Assembly (NCBI GenBank): GCA_963556495.2
Contig: OY747705.1
Span: 21,478,501 to 21,542,500 of the forward strand
Reading direction: 5' to 3'
Origin: Valencia hispanica
Taxonomy: Eukaryota; Chordata; Actinopteri; Cyprinodontiformes; Valenciidae
Length of the DNA stretch: 64,000 nt
Part shown: positions 23,550-36,152 of the stretch, piece after piece
Layout: the number at the start of each line of letters is the position of its first letter
How positions within the stretch are numbered: the first letter of the stretch is position 1
The notes under the pieces: generated by a model
Databases searched by the model: none
What the model saw: only the letters and a program-made list of their open reading frames with translations
What the model was told of the DNA's origin: nothing
Made by a program: the position numbers and the translations under genes

Positions 23550-24074
23550 GGTCTATATATACAGATACTTAAAAAGAGCACCAAGGCCCATCTCACATTT
23601 GCCAAAAAGAAGAAAAAAAAGAAAATATAATGGTGATCCACAACTCATAGGGACACTATTCTGTAGACTAATAAGACACAATGTGGAACTTTTTGAAAGG
23701 TTTCTAACTTGTCACATCTGATTGGAAACTAAAATAGCATTTCAGATTTAAAAAAAAACATAAAGTCGACAGACATTGTGGTGGTAGTGTGGTGGCCCAG
23801 TATGTTAATGTCCTGTTCTGCTCGCAAAAAGCATGCAACTTTTAGCATAGTTTACAAACAAAAGGAAGTAGATATTTAGATTAAGAGAGGGGACTTTTAC
23901 AAGAATTTTGCAACTGGTTTTTATGTGGTTTATTTCACAATTAACATTTAAATACATTTAATATCTGTATCCACCCAAACTCTTAACTTATATTTTAGCA
24001 AAGCATCTTTAAAGTATAATTTGCATATGGTAGAGTAATTTATTCCTCTACAGTTGGAAATAAGGTTTCCTTCA

Positions 24075-24520
24075 AGGTTTGGAGCAAGATGCTCCAGATC
24101 TTCTACAAGTCTGTTGTGGAGAGTGTAATCTCTTCAGCCGTCATCTGTTGGGGTAGCAGCATCAGAGCCAGGGATTTAAAAAGGCTAAACAACCTGATAA
24201 AGAAGGCTGGTTCTGTTCTGGGGACGACTGTGGAACATCTGGAGATGATGATGCAAAGAAGGATTCTTCATAAAATCAAAAAAATTATGGAAAACCCTGA
24301 GCATCATCTTCATGAGACAGTCATAGAACAACAGAGCGTCTTCAGTCGGAGGCTTCTTCCGTTTCGCTGCAATACAGACTGCTACAGGAAATCCTTCCTG
24401 CCCACAGCCATCATCATCTACAACAACTCCTTAAATAATTAATTGTATGAGCTATACCAACACTTAATTTCCCTCTGGGATGAATAAAGTATTTCTGAAT
24501 TGAATTGAATTTGAATATTT
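24075..24520 (+). mobile_element. 3' end of an L2-like LINE
   Basis: The frame 24089-24442 encodes the extreme C-terminus of a fish LINE reverse-transcriptase polyprotein (SVVESVISSAVICWGSSI, then DLKRLNNLIKKAGSVLGTT, then RRLLPFRCNTDCYRKSFLP). It is followed by CCCTCTGGGATGAATAAAG and short GAATT repeats, the usual L2 tail. It is 5'-truncated. Confidence 0.8.
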
Positions 24521-24931
24521 TAAATACTCACTATTCTGTTTGGTACCTATATGAAACAATAAGTCAAAATATCTGTTATCTAGTTACACCAACTCAACCA
24601 AAATTACATTTTAAAACTCTGTTTTTCGTAATCCCTTACTGGTCATGAATACCAGCTGAAATGTTTTAATCATGACAGGTACGTTTTACAGGGGTTTAAC
24701 ATTAGAATACTATTCAGTGGTGCTGCTTCAGACGTCGAGGGGCAGGCAGATGCTTTTCCTGCTTTCGTTGCTACTTTGCATCTGAAGAGCTTTGAGAGAC
24801 AAGTCCTTAATTGTGCTTCCATACATGAGCAGCTCCCTAAATGGTAACCATTTCCGACTCGGGTTTCTGTCGTGTTCCTGCGTCCTTTTATGCGTTTGAA
24901 GAAAAAAAACAATTAGGTGCAACTAGATGAG

Positions 24932-24939
24932 TATAAAAG
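24932..24939 (+). promoter_or_regulatory. TATA box
   Basis: TATAAAAG lies 68 bp upstream of the ATG at 25007, placing transcription initiation near 24962 and leaving a 5' UTR of about 45 nt. Confidence 0.7.
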
Positions 24940-25006
24940 CCTCCTGTTGACCCTCCTCTTGTCAAACTACACCCTAGCCTGTGTGCGGAGGAAGACTCTT
25001 TAAAAA

Positions 25007-25882
25007 ATGGATAAGCAACCAGTGACAAGAACATTCAGCTTTGGTGCTATGTGCAGTGTAAACAAAGCTTCGGGTGATTTCTCCACAACCAGGAGGCACA
25101 GCAGTGCAGGGATCAAGGCCCTGCTGTGGGCCACCGGCAGCACAAAGTCCTTTGGATGCTCTACAGACTCACAAACAAGCCGTGAGAACATCTTTACCAA
25201 CGTCCTGACACCTGATAGCATCCCTCAGTTTACTATACCAAGTCTGTCGGTACAGACCAGTTTAAGATCACTAAACAAGGAGACAGAGGACGATGAAGCA
25301 GGGTCAGAGGGAGAACTGAGGAGCTGTGGGGCTAACATCTCTTCATCTTCATCCTCCTCCTGCTCCAGTTTGCTGCTGTTAGGCCGCAAAGCTGAACGGT
25401 GTCTTTCAGACCCTTTAGCCAAGAGGAGATCTCTCCTTCAGCGGGATGTACCGTTTCCTCGCTCCAGCAAAAACACCCTTCACTGCCTGGACCCGACAAG
25501 TAAGGCCGCCCTCTCCTTGCCACACCTCACCAAAGTCACCACCCCTTATGGCTTTGTTACCTTGAGCCAGAGTCCTCAGATGGCGAGTGAGGATGCACTG
25601 CTCTGTCAGGCTGGACTGCACCGCCTAAACAGCGACAACAAGGCTTTGAACTCTGTTTGTGCTTCAGGATCTAACACAGAGGTCATCAAAGGCAACTGTA
25701 TCCACATATCAGGAGCCATGAAGAAGCTGTCCAAAGACTTGCCTGACTCACAGCGTGGAGAGGGGTCGCCGAGAGGAGAGCCGCAAGCTTCCCTCTGTGC
25801 CTCAGCTTCTGCTTCTACACCGAAGCACCCAGATAAGCTAAAACGACGCTTCTATCACATTATAAAGAAACATTTCATGTAG
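25007..25882 (+). CDS. C2CD4-family-like protein lacking the C2 domain, 291 aa
   Basis: Single uninterrupted exon with a TATA box upstream and AATAAA at 25889-25894, so it looks complete and intronless. Residues about 65-77 (NVLTPDSIPQFTIP) match the NVLTPDxIPxFxIPP signature of C2CD4A-D. Residues about 170-200 (SLPHLTKVTTPYGFVTLSQS, then PQMASEDALL) match the second conserved block of that family. A poly-Ser run lies near residues 111-119. In C2CD4 proteins of about 350-420 residues the C-terminus is a C2 domain; here the protein ends in a Lys/Arg-rich tail (KLKRRFYHIIKKHFM) with no C2 sequence. Known members are nuclear or cell-adhesion-linked regulators with poorly defined biochemistry. 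No frameshift restoring a C2 domain is visible within the next few hundred bases. C2CD4C is on human 19p13.3, which agrees with the neighbouring genes. Confidence 0.65.
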   Translation: MDKQPVTRTFSFGAMCSVNKASGDFSTTRRHSSAGIKALLWATGSTKSFGCSTDSQTSRENIFTNVLTPDSIPQFTIPSLSVQTSLRSLNKETEDDEAGSEGELRSCGANISSSSSSSCSSLLLLGRKAERCLSDPLAKRRSLLQRDVPFPRSSKNTLHCLDPTSKAALSLPHLTKVTTPYGFVTLSQSPQMASEDALLCQAGLHRLNSDNKALNSVCASGSNTEVIKGNCIHISGAMKKLSKDLPDSQRGEGSPRGEPQASLCASASASTPKHPDKLKRRFYHIIKKHFM

Positions 25883-25888
25883 CACACT

Positions 25889-25894
25889 AATAAA
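25889..25894 (+). terminator. Polyadenylation signal of the C2CD4-like gene
   Basis: AATAAA begins 7 nt after the stop codon, predicting a very short 3' UTR. Confidence 0.6.
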
Positions 25895-27590
25895 GTTTGT
25901 GACTTTCATCTATGTCAACCAAACTGTGTAAGCTGGCTGAAAGTTTGCATTTACTTAAATAGAATAGGTATTGATTTCTGTAGCTGTAAAAATATGCCTA
26001 CAAAATGTACAATATTGTGTGAGTAATAATTGAGTCTTACAAATGTTTCTGGTCAGATATTTATATATTTACCAAATCCTTAATGCTAGCCTGCTTTATT
26101 CATTCAGACACCACTTTTTATGCATGCTTTCATCATTTTCCAGTTATAATACTAATTGAGTCCAAGTTTCAATCTAAATGCTTAGCTGAGGCGAAATTGT
26201 TTAATTTAGAGATCATCCTCCCTTTTGAGCGTCCTTCATTAATGTCTAATGCATCAGTATCACTGGCAGTGAAACACACGCCCTCAGCATAATACTTCCA
26301 CCTCCACACATTAGAGTTGGTATGAAGTTCTCAGGTTTGAAGACATAATGTTTACACTTCCAAATATGCTTCTGTTTTTACTGAACATATTTACCAATAT
26401 ACTTTCAACATTAAATTAACACTAATGAGTGTTCCAGAAGGACAATAATCTAAAAACACTCATCAAAGCTGGCTTTGAAATGGATAAATTAGGCTGCCAT
26501 TAAGCGTAGAATGCTCTCCCCAAACCTCTGACCTTGGGAGAATTTGTTGACTAAACTTGGGAATGTATGTGTCTGTTTTTGCCCATATGTATAATTTTGA
26601 CACAGGTTGAATGAGATAAGTTTTGCTGTGAATTTCAACTTGTGGATCCAATTCTTGTTTTGTAAAATCATTGAAAATGTATGTTGCATAATTACCCCAT
26701 GCTTGTAAAATAACGGTTTATATGCATCATTAAAAAAAGAAAACCAGTACAGTATTCCTAAGCTCGCTGGATTGTTTTTAAACTTTTGATTAGAACTGTA
26801 GTTTAATGTCCTTATTTTAAATAACCAATCTACAGGCTACCTGCTTCATTTTGCATCATTGTTAAATTCATGTCCACAGTCTCTACAGTACGTTTTTATG
26901 ATGTGTTCAGAGAAACTAGGCCTGCGTCTTTAACATATGAAGAGGTTCACTGAAGAGGGTCTTAATGTTGGTCACCTGATGCATCCATCTGTCACCCACA
27001 CACTAAAATGTGGAGGCTAAATAGCATTGTGATGCAAACTGCTCAGCCCTAAGCACAAGTTGAGTGCTTGAACATTGGGAGCAGACGAATTGAAATTTAC
27101 AATCACGCTACTATCTGGTTTGTTTATTTGCATGATGTAAAAGGTTTCTCCTGAATGCTTCAATCAATTAAGGGTTTCAGTTTTAATGAAATTCAGTCTC
27201 TAAAGCATTTACAAAAGCAGGAGTAGGCAGAGATGAATGAATGGAAGAAAAATAATGGGTGTGTAATTTTGAAAGCCTTCTAGTAATCAGGTAGACAAAA
27301 TTCAGAAACGATATTCAATATGTAACAAAACAAATCTAGAGCCACACTAAATTCTCAACAATGAAATGGTGGAGTTTAACTCAAAATTATTAATACCCCT
27401 GGCCAAATTAGATCTAAACTTGTTTTCATTCAACCAATGAATGTGTTTCTAATAGGAAACGAGACAGGCATCTCTGAAAATATAAGAAAACAGTGGAAAA
27501 GATGTTAAAAAATATGTTTTTATATAAATCTTCTTAAAAAACAAAACCTGCCAAAGAATTATTTATACTCATTTAAATAATCAACAGTAT

Positions 27591-27633
<43 letters not shown>

Positions 27634-30120
27634 TCTTTGGTGATGAGCACTAATTATTTGAGACAAGAAGGACTCCTTGCCATTACCCTATTCTTTTGCT
27701 CTGTTCACAGATTCCATATCAGATTCAAGTCAGGGCTCTGGGTGGGCCGCTCCAGTAATAACATGGATAACACTGTCCATGTCACTATGGAAGCAACCTG
27801 AGCGTCCGTTACACCTCAGAAGAACCACAGACTGACTATCTCCATGCCACGCCGTATTCATGCAAAAGGAGACCCAACCAGTATTGAGTGCATAGAAGTA
27901 CACATTTTTTGGAGCCTGATATTTATGTTTAAAATATTCTTTTTTTTCATAAAAAGGATATGAAAAAAAATTCATAAAAAGTCAAAAACAGAAAGTATGT
28001 CCTTTTTCTCTCTTGGTAAGTAATTTTCATATACATGGATTTTCCATCCTAACCTCGTCTGGATTTACGGACTTATTTGTGGCATTATTATATTAAAGGA
28101 GAATGGGGCAGAATGAAGAAACGAAACTAACGAGCGACGCGGCCGGCGCAGCAAGTAACTGCAGCCAGCCGGACGGGAGCGCACACAAACGCTTCACAAA
28201 AAAACATACCTCTTCACAGAGACATACTTCTTTTTCTTAGTGCCACGTTTTAGTGGGCTGTGAGTCGTCCTTGGTCGTTTCCCAGTTGCAGAAGAGAAGA
28301 ATTCATTCTCACAATTAAATCAATGGAAGTCTGCAACCATTTTTCTTCCTCTTTTAAAGCTGTCGAGAACGCGCACGCAGTGTCAATTGACGTCACATCC
28401 TTAGGACAGCGCGGTAAATTTGGGTCCCGAACTGCAGCACATTTTGCAGCACACAGACAGTTTAAGAAAATGGAACGATATGTGGATGGGCTCATTCTTT
28501 TTGGTTTATAACGCTTCATCACCCAACAGCATTAAAAAAAAGGACATGGATGTTTATTTTATTTACAAATCCTGCCCCCTGTTCCTTTAAGTTGAAACCT
28601 GATATTTTCATGTATAAAGACAGATTACTTTTTTCCAGGCTGTCTGACATTAAATCAGACTAAACCTTTCTGGTTTTGGACTCTTAGGATTACTATTCTA
28701 TTTGCTAAATGGCCAAGCATGTTTTTAATGCAAGTAAGAATGTTCTGCCCTGTTGTCCAATTTTGGGATCCAGCAGGTATTGACCACAAATTGAACATCA
28801 TGATTAAGGTAATATATATGTTGTGCCGTTCAGATCTCTTCCTGTTTTATGTGGTTTGGTGGGAGCCATGCTGGTTATACAGTCTAATGGATACTGGAAG
28901 AAAATGGCTACAGTAACCCTTCTCTTTGCTCTATAATTGTAGGAGCCTTCCATTGCATTCGTAGTGTCATGCATGGTGACAGAAGCAGTGTCCAGGACTG
29001 ATAACATCAAATTTAGCATGATTTTTTTCTTATTTAAATCCCATGCACTGCCCAGGATAGCACTGGCCATCCAGATCAGTTATACCAGACTCCCATAATC
29101 TGCAGCTGATAGACGCTGTAAACTGCATCAATGTTGGGAATTCAGTCCAGTTTATCGTTCAGGTGACTCCTGACGTGTTTAAAAGAGCCTCCAGTCTCGA
29201 TCGCCATTCTCTGGATGTTTATTTATGTTGGTGTGACCTGAGAGTGTTCCTTTGGGTACCGGTTCTCAAACCCTGATTCTTTACTCGACTTCTTTGTCAT
29301 CTGTAAGGCAGCTGAGAAGTTCAGAGGCAATTGAGATTTTATTATTTTGTATAGTGATATAAACAAAGAAGGAAAAATGGGTGCAGCTGAAATAATTAAA
29401 TGGAAAGTAGTCACTTTACCTTTAACTTTGCAGACCACTTTCATGCACAAAAGCTGTATGACACCCAGACAGACAGAAGGAAACATCATGTTAACATATA
29501 ATAGGCATAACATATAATAGCAGAATTATATTAGAATTTTGAGTCTGAACTGTTGATGTTTAATCCATAGCGGAGGAAAGAAGTAACCTGACCAGGATTG
29601 TAGTGGAAACAGGAATAGATCATACTCTCCCAGGCTTCTGGTCAGCAAGAACAATGCAGTTCGATGCCTGTTGAGTAAAACAGGTGACTGAGAGTGATTC
29701 TCAGATTTGTGAACCATATCTTTGTTTCTGCTCTCACATGGAAGTGAAAATTATGATGGGGGGTTTCAAACACAGGGATGTAATTCTCAACTAAATGTTA
29801 GTGGTTAACCCTCATAAAAAACAGAGCTTAAGGACTTACAGACAAGATTTTGAAAAGCAATGATTAAGATATAAAAAGGTAAAATGGTAAATGCTTTGCT
29901 AAACATAAATGTTTTGTCTTTTTTTAGATCTGTCTGTGGGTTGTGGTGCCCTCAAGGTATCAGGGAGAGCATACCACAGATGAGGAGCGGCTATGAAGCT
30001 GTGTTCTGGCTATATGAAGCAGGTTGGAGTGAGTGAAGTGGAGGGAAAGTCTTTTTTTTTCTTTTTTGGGTTTAAAAACGTGAGCAGACACTTTAATGTG
30101 GCTCTCTTTCATTTGAAGCA
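25895..30120. other. Gene-poor region
   Basis: No spliced or single-exon gene was recognised. It contains an (ATTT)n tract at 27588-27634. A stretch around 28100-28560 has CpG-rich edges and minor frames on both strands and resembles repeat debris. Short frames near 28700-29700 show no domains. Confidence 0.4.
27588..27634. repeat. (ATTT)n microsatellite
   Basis: About twelve tandem TTTA/ATTT units. Confidence 0.9.
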
Positions 30121-30126
30121 TTATAC

Positions 30127-30280
<154 letters not shown>

Positions 30281-30284
30281 CTGC

Positions 30285-31890
30285 TAAAAAACTTTGATGT
30301 AATGTCCTTAAAACAAGTCAAAATGAGGCTCACTAGTGTGTGTGGCCTCCACGTCCCTGTATGACCTTCCTACAATGCCTAGGCATGCTCCTGATGAGGT
30401 GGTGGGTGGTCTCCTGAGGGATCTCCTCCCAGACCTGGATTAAAGCATCCGCCAACTCCTGGACAGTCTGTGTTGCAACGTGGCAATGGTGGATGGAGCG
30501 AGACATGATGTCCCAGATGTGCTCAATTGGATTCAGGCCGGTGGATTAATTGGGCCAGTCCATAGCATCAATGCCTTCCTCTTGCAGGAACTGCTGACAC
30601 ACTCCAGCCACATGAGATCTTGCATTGTCTTGCATTAGGAGGAACCCAGGGCCAACTGCACCAGCATATTGTCTCAAAAGGTGTCTGAGGATCTCATCTC
30701 AGTACCTAAATCAAATTGAATTCAAATTCAAAATTAGTTTATTAATCCCAAAGGGGAAATTAAATGTTGTTGTGACTCATTATCCAAGTTTCTTAAAAGA
30801 TTTGTTGTAGATGTTGATGGCTGTGGGTAGGGATGATCTCCTCTGCAGATCTGAAGAAGCCTCTGACTGAAGACCCTCAGTAGTTGTATGACAGTCTACT
30901 GTAGAGGATGCTCTGAGTTGTCCATAATGTTCATTTTATGAAGAACCCTTTTTTGCACACTAATCTCCAGAGGGTCCTCAGCATCCAACCTGTTTGCCAG
31001 TGATCTCACATTGCCCATTATGATTGATGGTTTGAAATTCCTCCTTTTCTCTCTCCTTTTCGCCCCTGCTCTGGATCCATGGTGTCTCCTTTTCACCTCA
31101 TCAGGGTTTTGTGGCTGTAGTTGAGGTATTATCTGAGCTTTTGTGATATTAATCTGCTGATCCCAGTTGTAAACCACCTTGTTGCCATGGTTATTCATCA
31201 TGACAAATGTCCAAAAAGAAAAATAAGTATTAGCAAAAATCCTTCCAGCTGCACAGCAACTAAAACAAGAGAGAACAGTTGTCCATAAAAATTATGTTTC
31301 TACCAGAAATGGAGTTATAAAAGTTTTTAAAAGGAAAAAAATCAGAAGAAAAGTAACAGAGCTACTCCAACATGCTGCGACCTTGAGCGGCGCAATTCCA
31401 GAATAATGGTAGTCAAGCTACCTCTGGCAAGCACATTGAGGGCTGTGTGGCCCCCCAAAGAAATGCCACTCCACACCATTACTGACCCATTGCCAACCGG
31501 TCATGTTGGAGGATGTTGCAGACAGCAGAATGTTCTCCACGGTGTCCACAGATTCTGTCACGACTTTCATACGTGCTCAGTGTGAACCTGCTTTCATCTG
31601 TGAAGAGCACAGGGCATCAGTGCCATATTTTTGCCATTCTTGATGTTCTTGGCAAATGCCAAACGTCCTGCACGGTTTTGGGCTGTAAGCACAATCTCCA
31701 CCTGTGGACATCGGGCCCTCATACCAACCTCATGGAGTCTGTTTCTGACCATTTGAGCAGACGCATGCACAATTGTGGCCTGCTGGAGGTCATTTGGCAG
31801 GGCTCTGGCAGTGCTCCTCCAGTTCGAAGAGATAGCAGTCCTGCTGCTGGGTTGTTGCCCTCCTACAGCCTCCTCCACAACTCTCCAGTT
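30285..31890 (-). mobile_element. Tc1-like transposon interrupted by a LINE
   Basis: Minus-strand transposase pieces are recognisable on both sides of an insertion. The piece at 31594-31878 includes SAQMVRNRLHEVGMRARCP and QNRAGRLAFAKNIK; the C-terminal part lies at about 30300-30700 (LLMQDNARSHVAGVCQQFLQ and EEGIDAMDWP in translation). Stops and deletions make it non-functional. The LINE at 30708-31402 splits it at a GTACC/TAATGG junction. Confidence 0.8.
30708..31402 (-). mobile_element. Internally deleted L2-like LINE nested in Tc1
   Basis: The minus-strand frame 31201-30896 contains the start of the endonuclease domain (SIIMGNVRSLANRLD) joined almost directly to the reverse-transcriptase C-terminal tail (QKRVLHKMNIMDNSEHPLQ). 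It ends in a TTTCCCCTTTGGGATTAATA tail. Most of the polyprotein is missing while both ends are present, so this is an internal deletion rather than the usual 5' truncation. Confidence 0.7.
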
Positions 31891-32109
31891 GCATTATTTG
31901 CTGCTATTTCGACTGTTGACTTTGTTTTGTTTTTCTCTGTGTTTTTCTTTCAATAGAAGCTACACCTGGCATCCTGCTCTTGTGCAATGCCTTGTTGGAG
32001 GAGGGCATCGACTGGGATGTTGCTTCCATTAACTGAATGTCCTATGTGCCTTGTAATCAACTTTTTACTTTCTTTGATATAGAAAGTACTTTTCCATCAG
32101 TTCTTTTTG

Positions 32110-32455
32110 ATTTGTGTCTCTGCTCTGTCTTCTTGAACCTCCAGACAATTGTGGCAGATGAAAACCTGTACTGAGCCAGGTTCTGCTGGAGGTTTCTTTG
32201 TGTTAAAGGGGAGTTTTTCCTCTCCACTATTGTTACATGCTTGCTCAGTATGAGGGATTGCTGAGATTGGAGTCTGCATCAACTAGGCCCAATTGCAAGT
32301 CAATGACTCACTACAATCTGCTGGAATTCCTTAAATTGACAACTTTTAAACTGATTATAATGAATGTATGATTGAATTAATATGACTTTTCTTGTAAAGT
32401 GCCTTGAGATGACATCTTTTGTGAATTAGTGCTATTTAAAGTGAATTGAAAATTT
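32110..32455 (+). repeat. LINE/SINE-type 3' tail repeat
   Basis: It contains TCTGCTGGAGGTTTCTTTGT, AGGGGAGTTTTTCCTCTCC and GTAAAGTGCCTTGAGATGAC, then ATTGAA-rich sequence. I recognise this as the 3' part of an abundant teleost retroposon, but the family name is uncertain. Confidence 0.5.
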
Positions 32456-34028
32456 AACTTTTTTGTACCATTATACAAATAAATTCTTAAAAAATCATAC
32501 AATGTGATTTGCTGAATTTTATTTCCTACATTCTCTCTCACAGTTGAAATGTACCTATGATGAAAATTACAGACCTTATCTTCTTTTTAAGTGGGACAAC
32601 CTGCACAATCTGTGGCTGCTAAATACTTTTTAGCCCCACTTTAATTGTACAACCACCATATATCTATTGTGACTTTAGGAGGCATTGTTTCTTCTGCACA
32701 CCTGAAATTGCTCCCAAAGAGCAGTGGCACAGGGTTGTGTCAGTTTTAAAAAACCCATTAAAGAATCAGACATCAATAAATAGGCCACATGCTGCAAATT
32801 CTCACACAATACTGGCACTATTCTGCCACCAGGCAACACATTAGTTTGCTATGATAGTCAGACGGAGGGCAGGTTTCTCTAATTCATTCTCATTTCTGCC
32901 TATACTTGTTTTCACTCTGCAGTACCTGCTGTCACATCTTATTGTGGTTTAAATACAATTTACTGCTTCCATGAGAAGCTTCTGCTGAAGTAGGCTTTAG
33001 GTGATCACATATTCTGATGGCTCTCATCAGAAAATGTATCAAAATATATGATATATTTACCTTAAAGAAAACAGTTTAACCTAGTAGGCTACATTTTTTA
33101 CTCTTTAGGACCTCTTTTGCCCTTAAATAAGAACTATCAGGATGGGGGAACATCTGTTTTTTGGCACAACTTGTGCTGATATTTTGTGTTAAAATGGTTT
33201 TAATTTCAGATGTAAGTCATATCTACGGTGAGCATTTTGAGTTAGAAGTTGCAGATGCAGATGTAAATGAGCCATTTAAACAAGATATTGGGTTCTTGTT
33301 ATTTTATAATTATTCAGGAAGTGTGCATCCTGTGTGCCAACTTATTCTCTTTCCACACTGTGATTGCCTGATTCATTCGTGTTTCTGGGCACCGGACATT
33401 ACAGTTCTTTCAATTTAAAGGCAAGTCAATGCGATTAGAAGAAACAGTGCCTCACGAAGTCACATCTTAAAGTTGCAGAATTAGGTACCTGCTAGTACTA
33501 AAAAACAAGGCATTTTTATGCTCCAGATATTTTATGTTCCTATTATTTTAAATAAGAAAAAAACTAAAAGATTTATGTTAAATCTGTTATTGACTAGAAA
33601 GAAAATTGCTAATATTTTGTATTTTAAAATTAAATTACTATTTTTATCCATCTTTAGTTTCTGGTTAAGATATTCAGTTACCAAAATATGAACCAACTGT
33701 AAACATGTCTTATAGTGGAGGAATAAAACAGAGGCAACAATGTTTAAGTGGGTCATACTGGAAAAGGAGTACAGCTGTAGCCCTAGAGTTTAATGTAATT
33801 GGCCTGTTTACTTGAACATGGCCTGTTCTCAGCTTTGAGACAGGAACATAGTTTAAAAGGTGTAAAGATGTTTTACGTGACACTGAGAGGATGCAGGTGT
33901 CATCACATCAGTCAGGTTGTCTACACAAGGCCTGTGAAATCAGCTGTTTACATTAAGGTTTCAGTCTCACACTGTGTATGAATCAGTGTTACTTACTGAG
34001 AATTATTCATTTTATTTTCCTGTTAAAG
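32456..34028. other. Intergenic, nothing recognised
   Basis: AT-rich sequence with short frames only. No exon series or repeat termini were identified. Confidence 0.4.
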
Positions 34029-35312
34029 GACAGTGCTTTGCAAAAAGTATTCATATCACTTGAACTTTTTCATATTTGAAAAGTTTGAAATGCATTTGTT
34101 TTCAGCTCAACTTGCATATTTAGGGTCATTGTCTTGCTTGCTTGGAATATGAAGCTCTGCACAAATCTCAAGTCTTTTGCAACCTCAGGTTTTCTTCCAG
34201 GATTGCCCTGTATTTAGCTCCTCCTATTTTCTCCCCAACTCTGATCAGCTTCCCTGTACCTGCTGAAGAGTCACCACAGCATAATACTGCTACCACTATG
34301 TTTCACATCTGCAATATAAACGTTTTTCCACACACAGCATTTTGCTTGTTGCCAAAAAAGGTAAATATTGGTCTAATCTCCAAGGTCACCTCCTGTCTCC
34401 TACATGGTTTGTTGCAAAGTGCCAGGACCCTGGGAGAGTACAATCTTATAACTTTCTTTTAATACTGGTTGGCCTCTTGCTTCTTCTCCATAAGGGCCAA
34501 AATTGAGTACTCCATAACTAATAACTGTCCTGTTGACATATGTGGATTTCTGAAGGTCCTCAAGAGTCACAGTTTGCATCTTGGCACTTGCTCTAATTAG
34601 TCCCCCCATTGAAACCCTTTACCCTGCTTTAACTTTCTACAGAACTTTCTCCTTGACCTGTCTGCTGTGTTTTAGTCTTCACAATGCTGGTTGTGCTCTG
34701 TTCTCTACCAAACCACTGTAGGTTCACAGAGCATCCATTGTCTATACCCGCTTATCATTGCAGCACTCCAAGGGGGGCTGGTGCCTATCACAGTGGTCAC
34801 TGGGTGAGAAGTGGAAATACACCCTGAAGAGGTCACTAGTCCATCACAGGGCAACAAAGAGACACACAGCACAAACAAGCATTGACACACTCACACCTAA
34901 AGAGAAATTTTAAAGAGACTCTGGGAGGCAGTCGGAGTACCAAGAGAGAACCCACACATGCACGGGGAGAACATGCAAACTCTATGCAGAAAGACCCCAT
35001 CCCAGGACCTTCTTGCTGCAAGGCAACTATGCTACCACATGTGTGACAGTGCAACCCATCAGAGAATTGCTCGATGTATCATGAGATTACATTCAAAAGA
35101 ACTGAACTCAATTTACTAATTTGGCAACATCTGAAGGCTTAAAAAATGTTGACAAACCATGTGTCATTTTCCTTCCACTTGATATTTTTGTGACCTTTTC
35201 TGTGAGTCAGTCACATGAAATCCCCAAAAAATAAACTGGAGTTTGCATTTTTAACTTGACAAAATATGGAAATATTCAAGGAGTGTTAATACTTCTCCAA
35301 GGCAACTCATAT
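34029..35312 (-). mobile_element. Tc1/mariner element with nested repeat
   Basis: The left end CAGTGCTTTGCAAAAAGTAT and right end AATACTTCTCCAAGGCAACT are imperfect inverted Tc1 termini. Antisense remnants such as the reverse of the CACCACTATG/AGCATAATACTGC patch mark a dead transposase. Positions about 34725-35060 are a different repeat inserted within it. Confidence 0.6.
34725..35060 (-). repeat. Dispersed repeat with B-box-like tail
   Basis: It has GTCCATCACAGGGCAAC, CATGCACGGGGAGAACATGC and GGACCTTCTTGCTGCAAGGC. The same family occurs at about 35360-35615, 47525-47640 (CCCTGCGATGGACTGGCGAC) and 48330-48420. It is common in fish genomes. Confidence 0.55.
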
Positions 35313-35359
35313 TAGGAACATTAACATTTTTTAGCAATTAATTTAAAATAGACTACTAC

Positions 35360-35640
35360 TGGTGCCTTGCAGCAAGAAGGTCCTGATTTGAATCATGACC
35401 TGAACTATTGCTAGTTGCTTCCTGTGGGCTCTTTCCAGTTGACCCTGGCCATTAAAAACTTATTTGTCTTGGATGTCTCTGCATTTCCCTGTGATGGACT
35501 GGTGGCCTATCCAGGGTGAGCTGCAACCAATGACAGCTGGAGATAGGCACCAAAAAGGATTGGCTTGGATTCAAACCCAGGACCTGTTTGCTGCAAAGCA
35601 ACTAAAAACCTGTAAAACCAGTTTTGTAGAATTACACGAG
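35360..35640 (+). repeat. Dispersed repeat fragments
   Basis: Pieces of the family described at 34725-35060, including CCCTGTGATGGACTGGTGGC and a TTCAAACCCAGGACCTGTTT motif. Confidence 0.5.
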
Positions 35641-36152
35641 TTTGTTCCTATTTTAAAGTGACTGGGTGGAACTTAAATTTTCTTTATGTGCTTCAATATT
35701 TGCCTTTAGATCTGAGAATGCATAAACCGAATCATCCAAAAGAATTTCACACTTCCCTGGGATGAACTCAAATGAGCTGCACCTGAGAGTAACACACAGA
35801 AATGAGCTCAACATACAGGAGCTCTGTTGTAACTGCTCTTCCTCATTCTGCTTAAGTTGAGGTTAGCTTAGAGAGCAGCTTTGCCCTCAGTACAGACACA
35901 ACTCTTCCGGTGCCAACCTCAACCTCTGAAGGAAACTGATCACAGTAAAACATCAGTCGAGCAACACCTCTACAGACAAGTCACTTTGAAATACGCAACC
36001 ATTCAGATGAGATAGTAGGAGGAAGAAATTGAGTAAGACAGGAAGTCTATAAAAGAGACAGTGAGTTGGCCTTCTGTGCTTCACATTGTGTTTAGTTGGA
36101 GGAAGGAGATGTTCCTGAGGTGAAGGGAAAGGTGTTGAAACGTACGTTCTTG

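Noticed and set aside
31513..31956. 147-residue plus-strand frame
   Set aside because: It is the antisense shadow of a decayed Tc1 transposase read on the minus strand.
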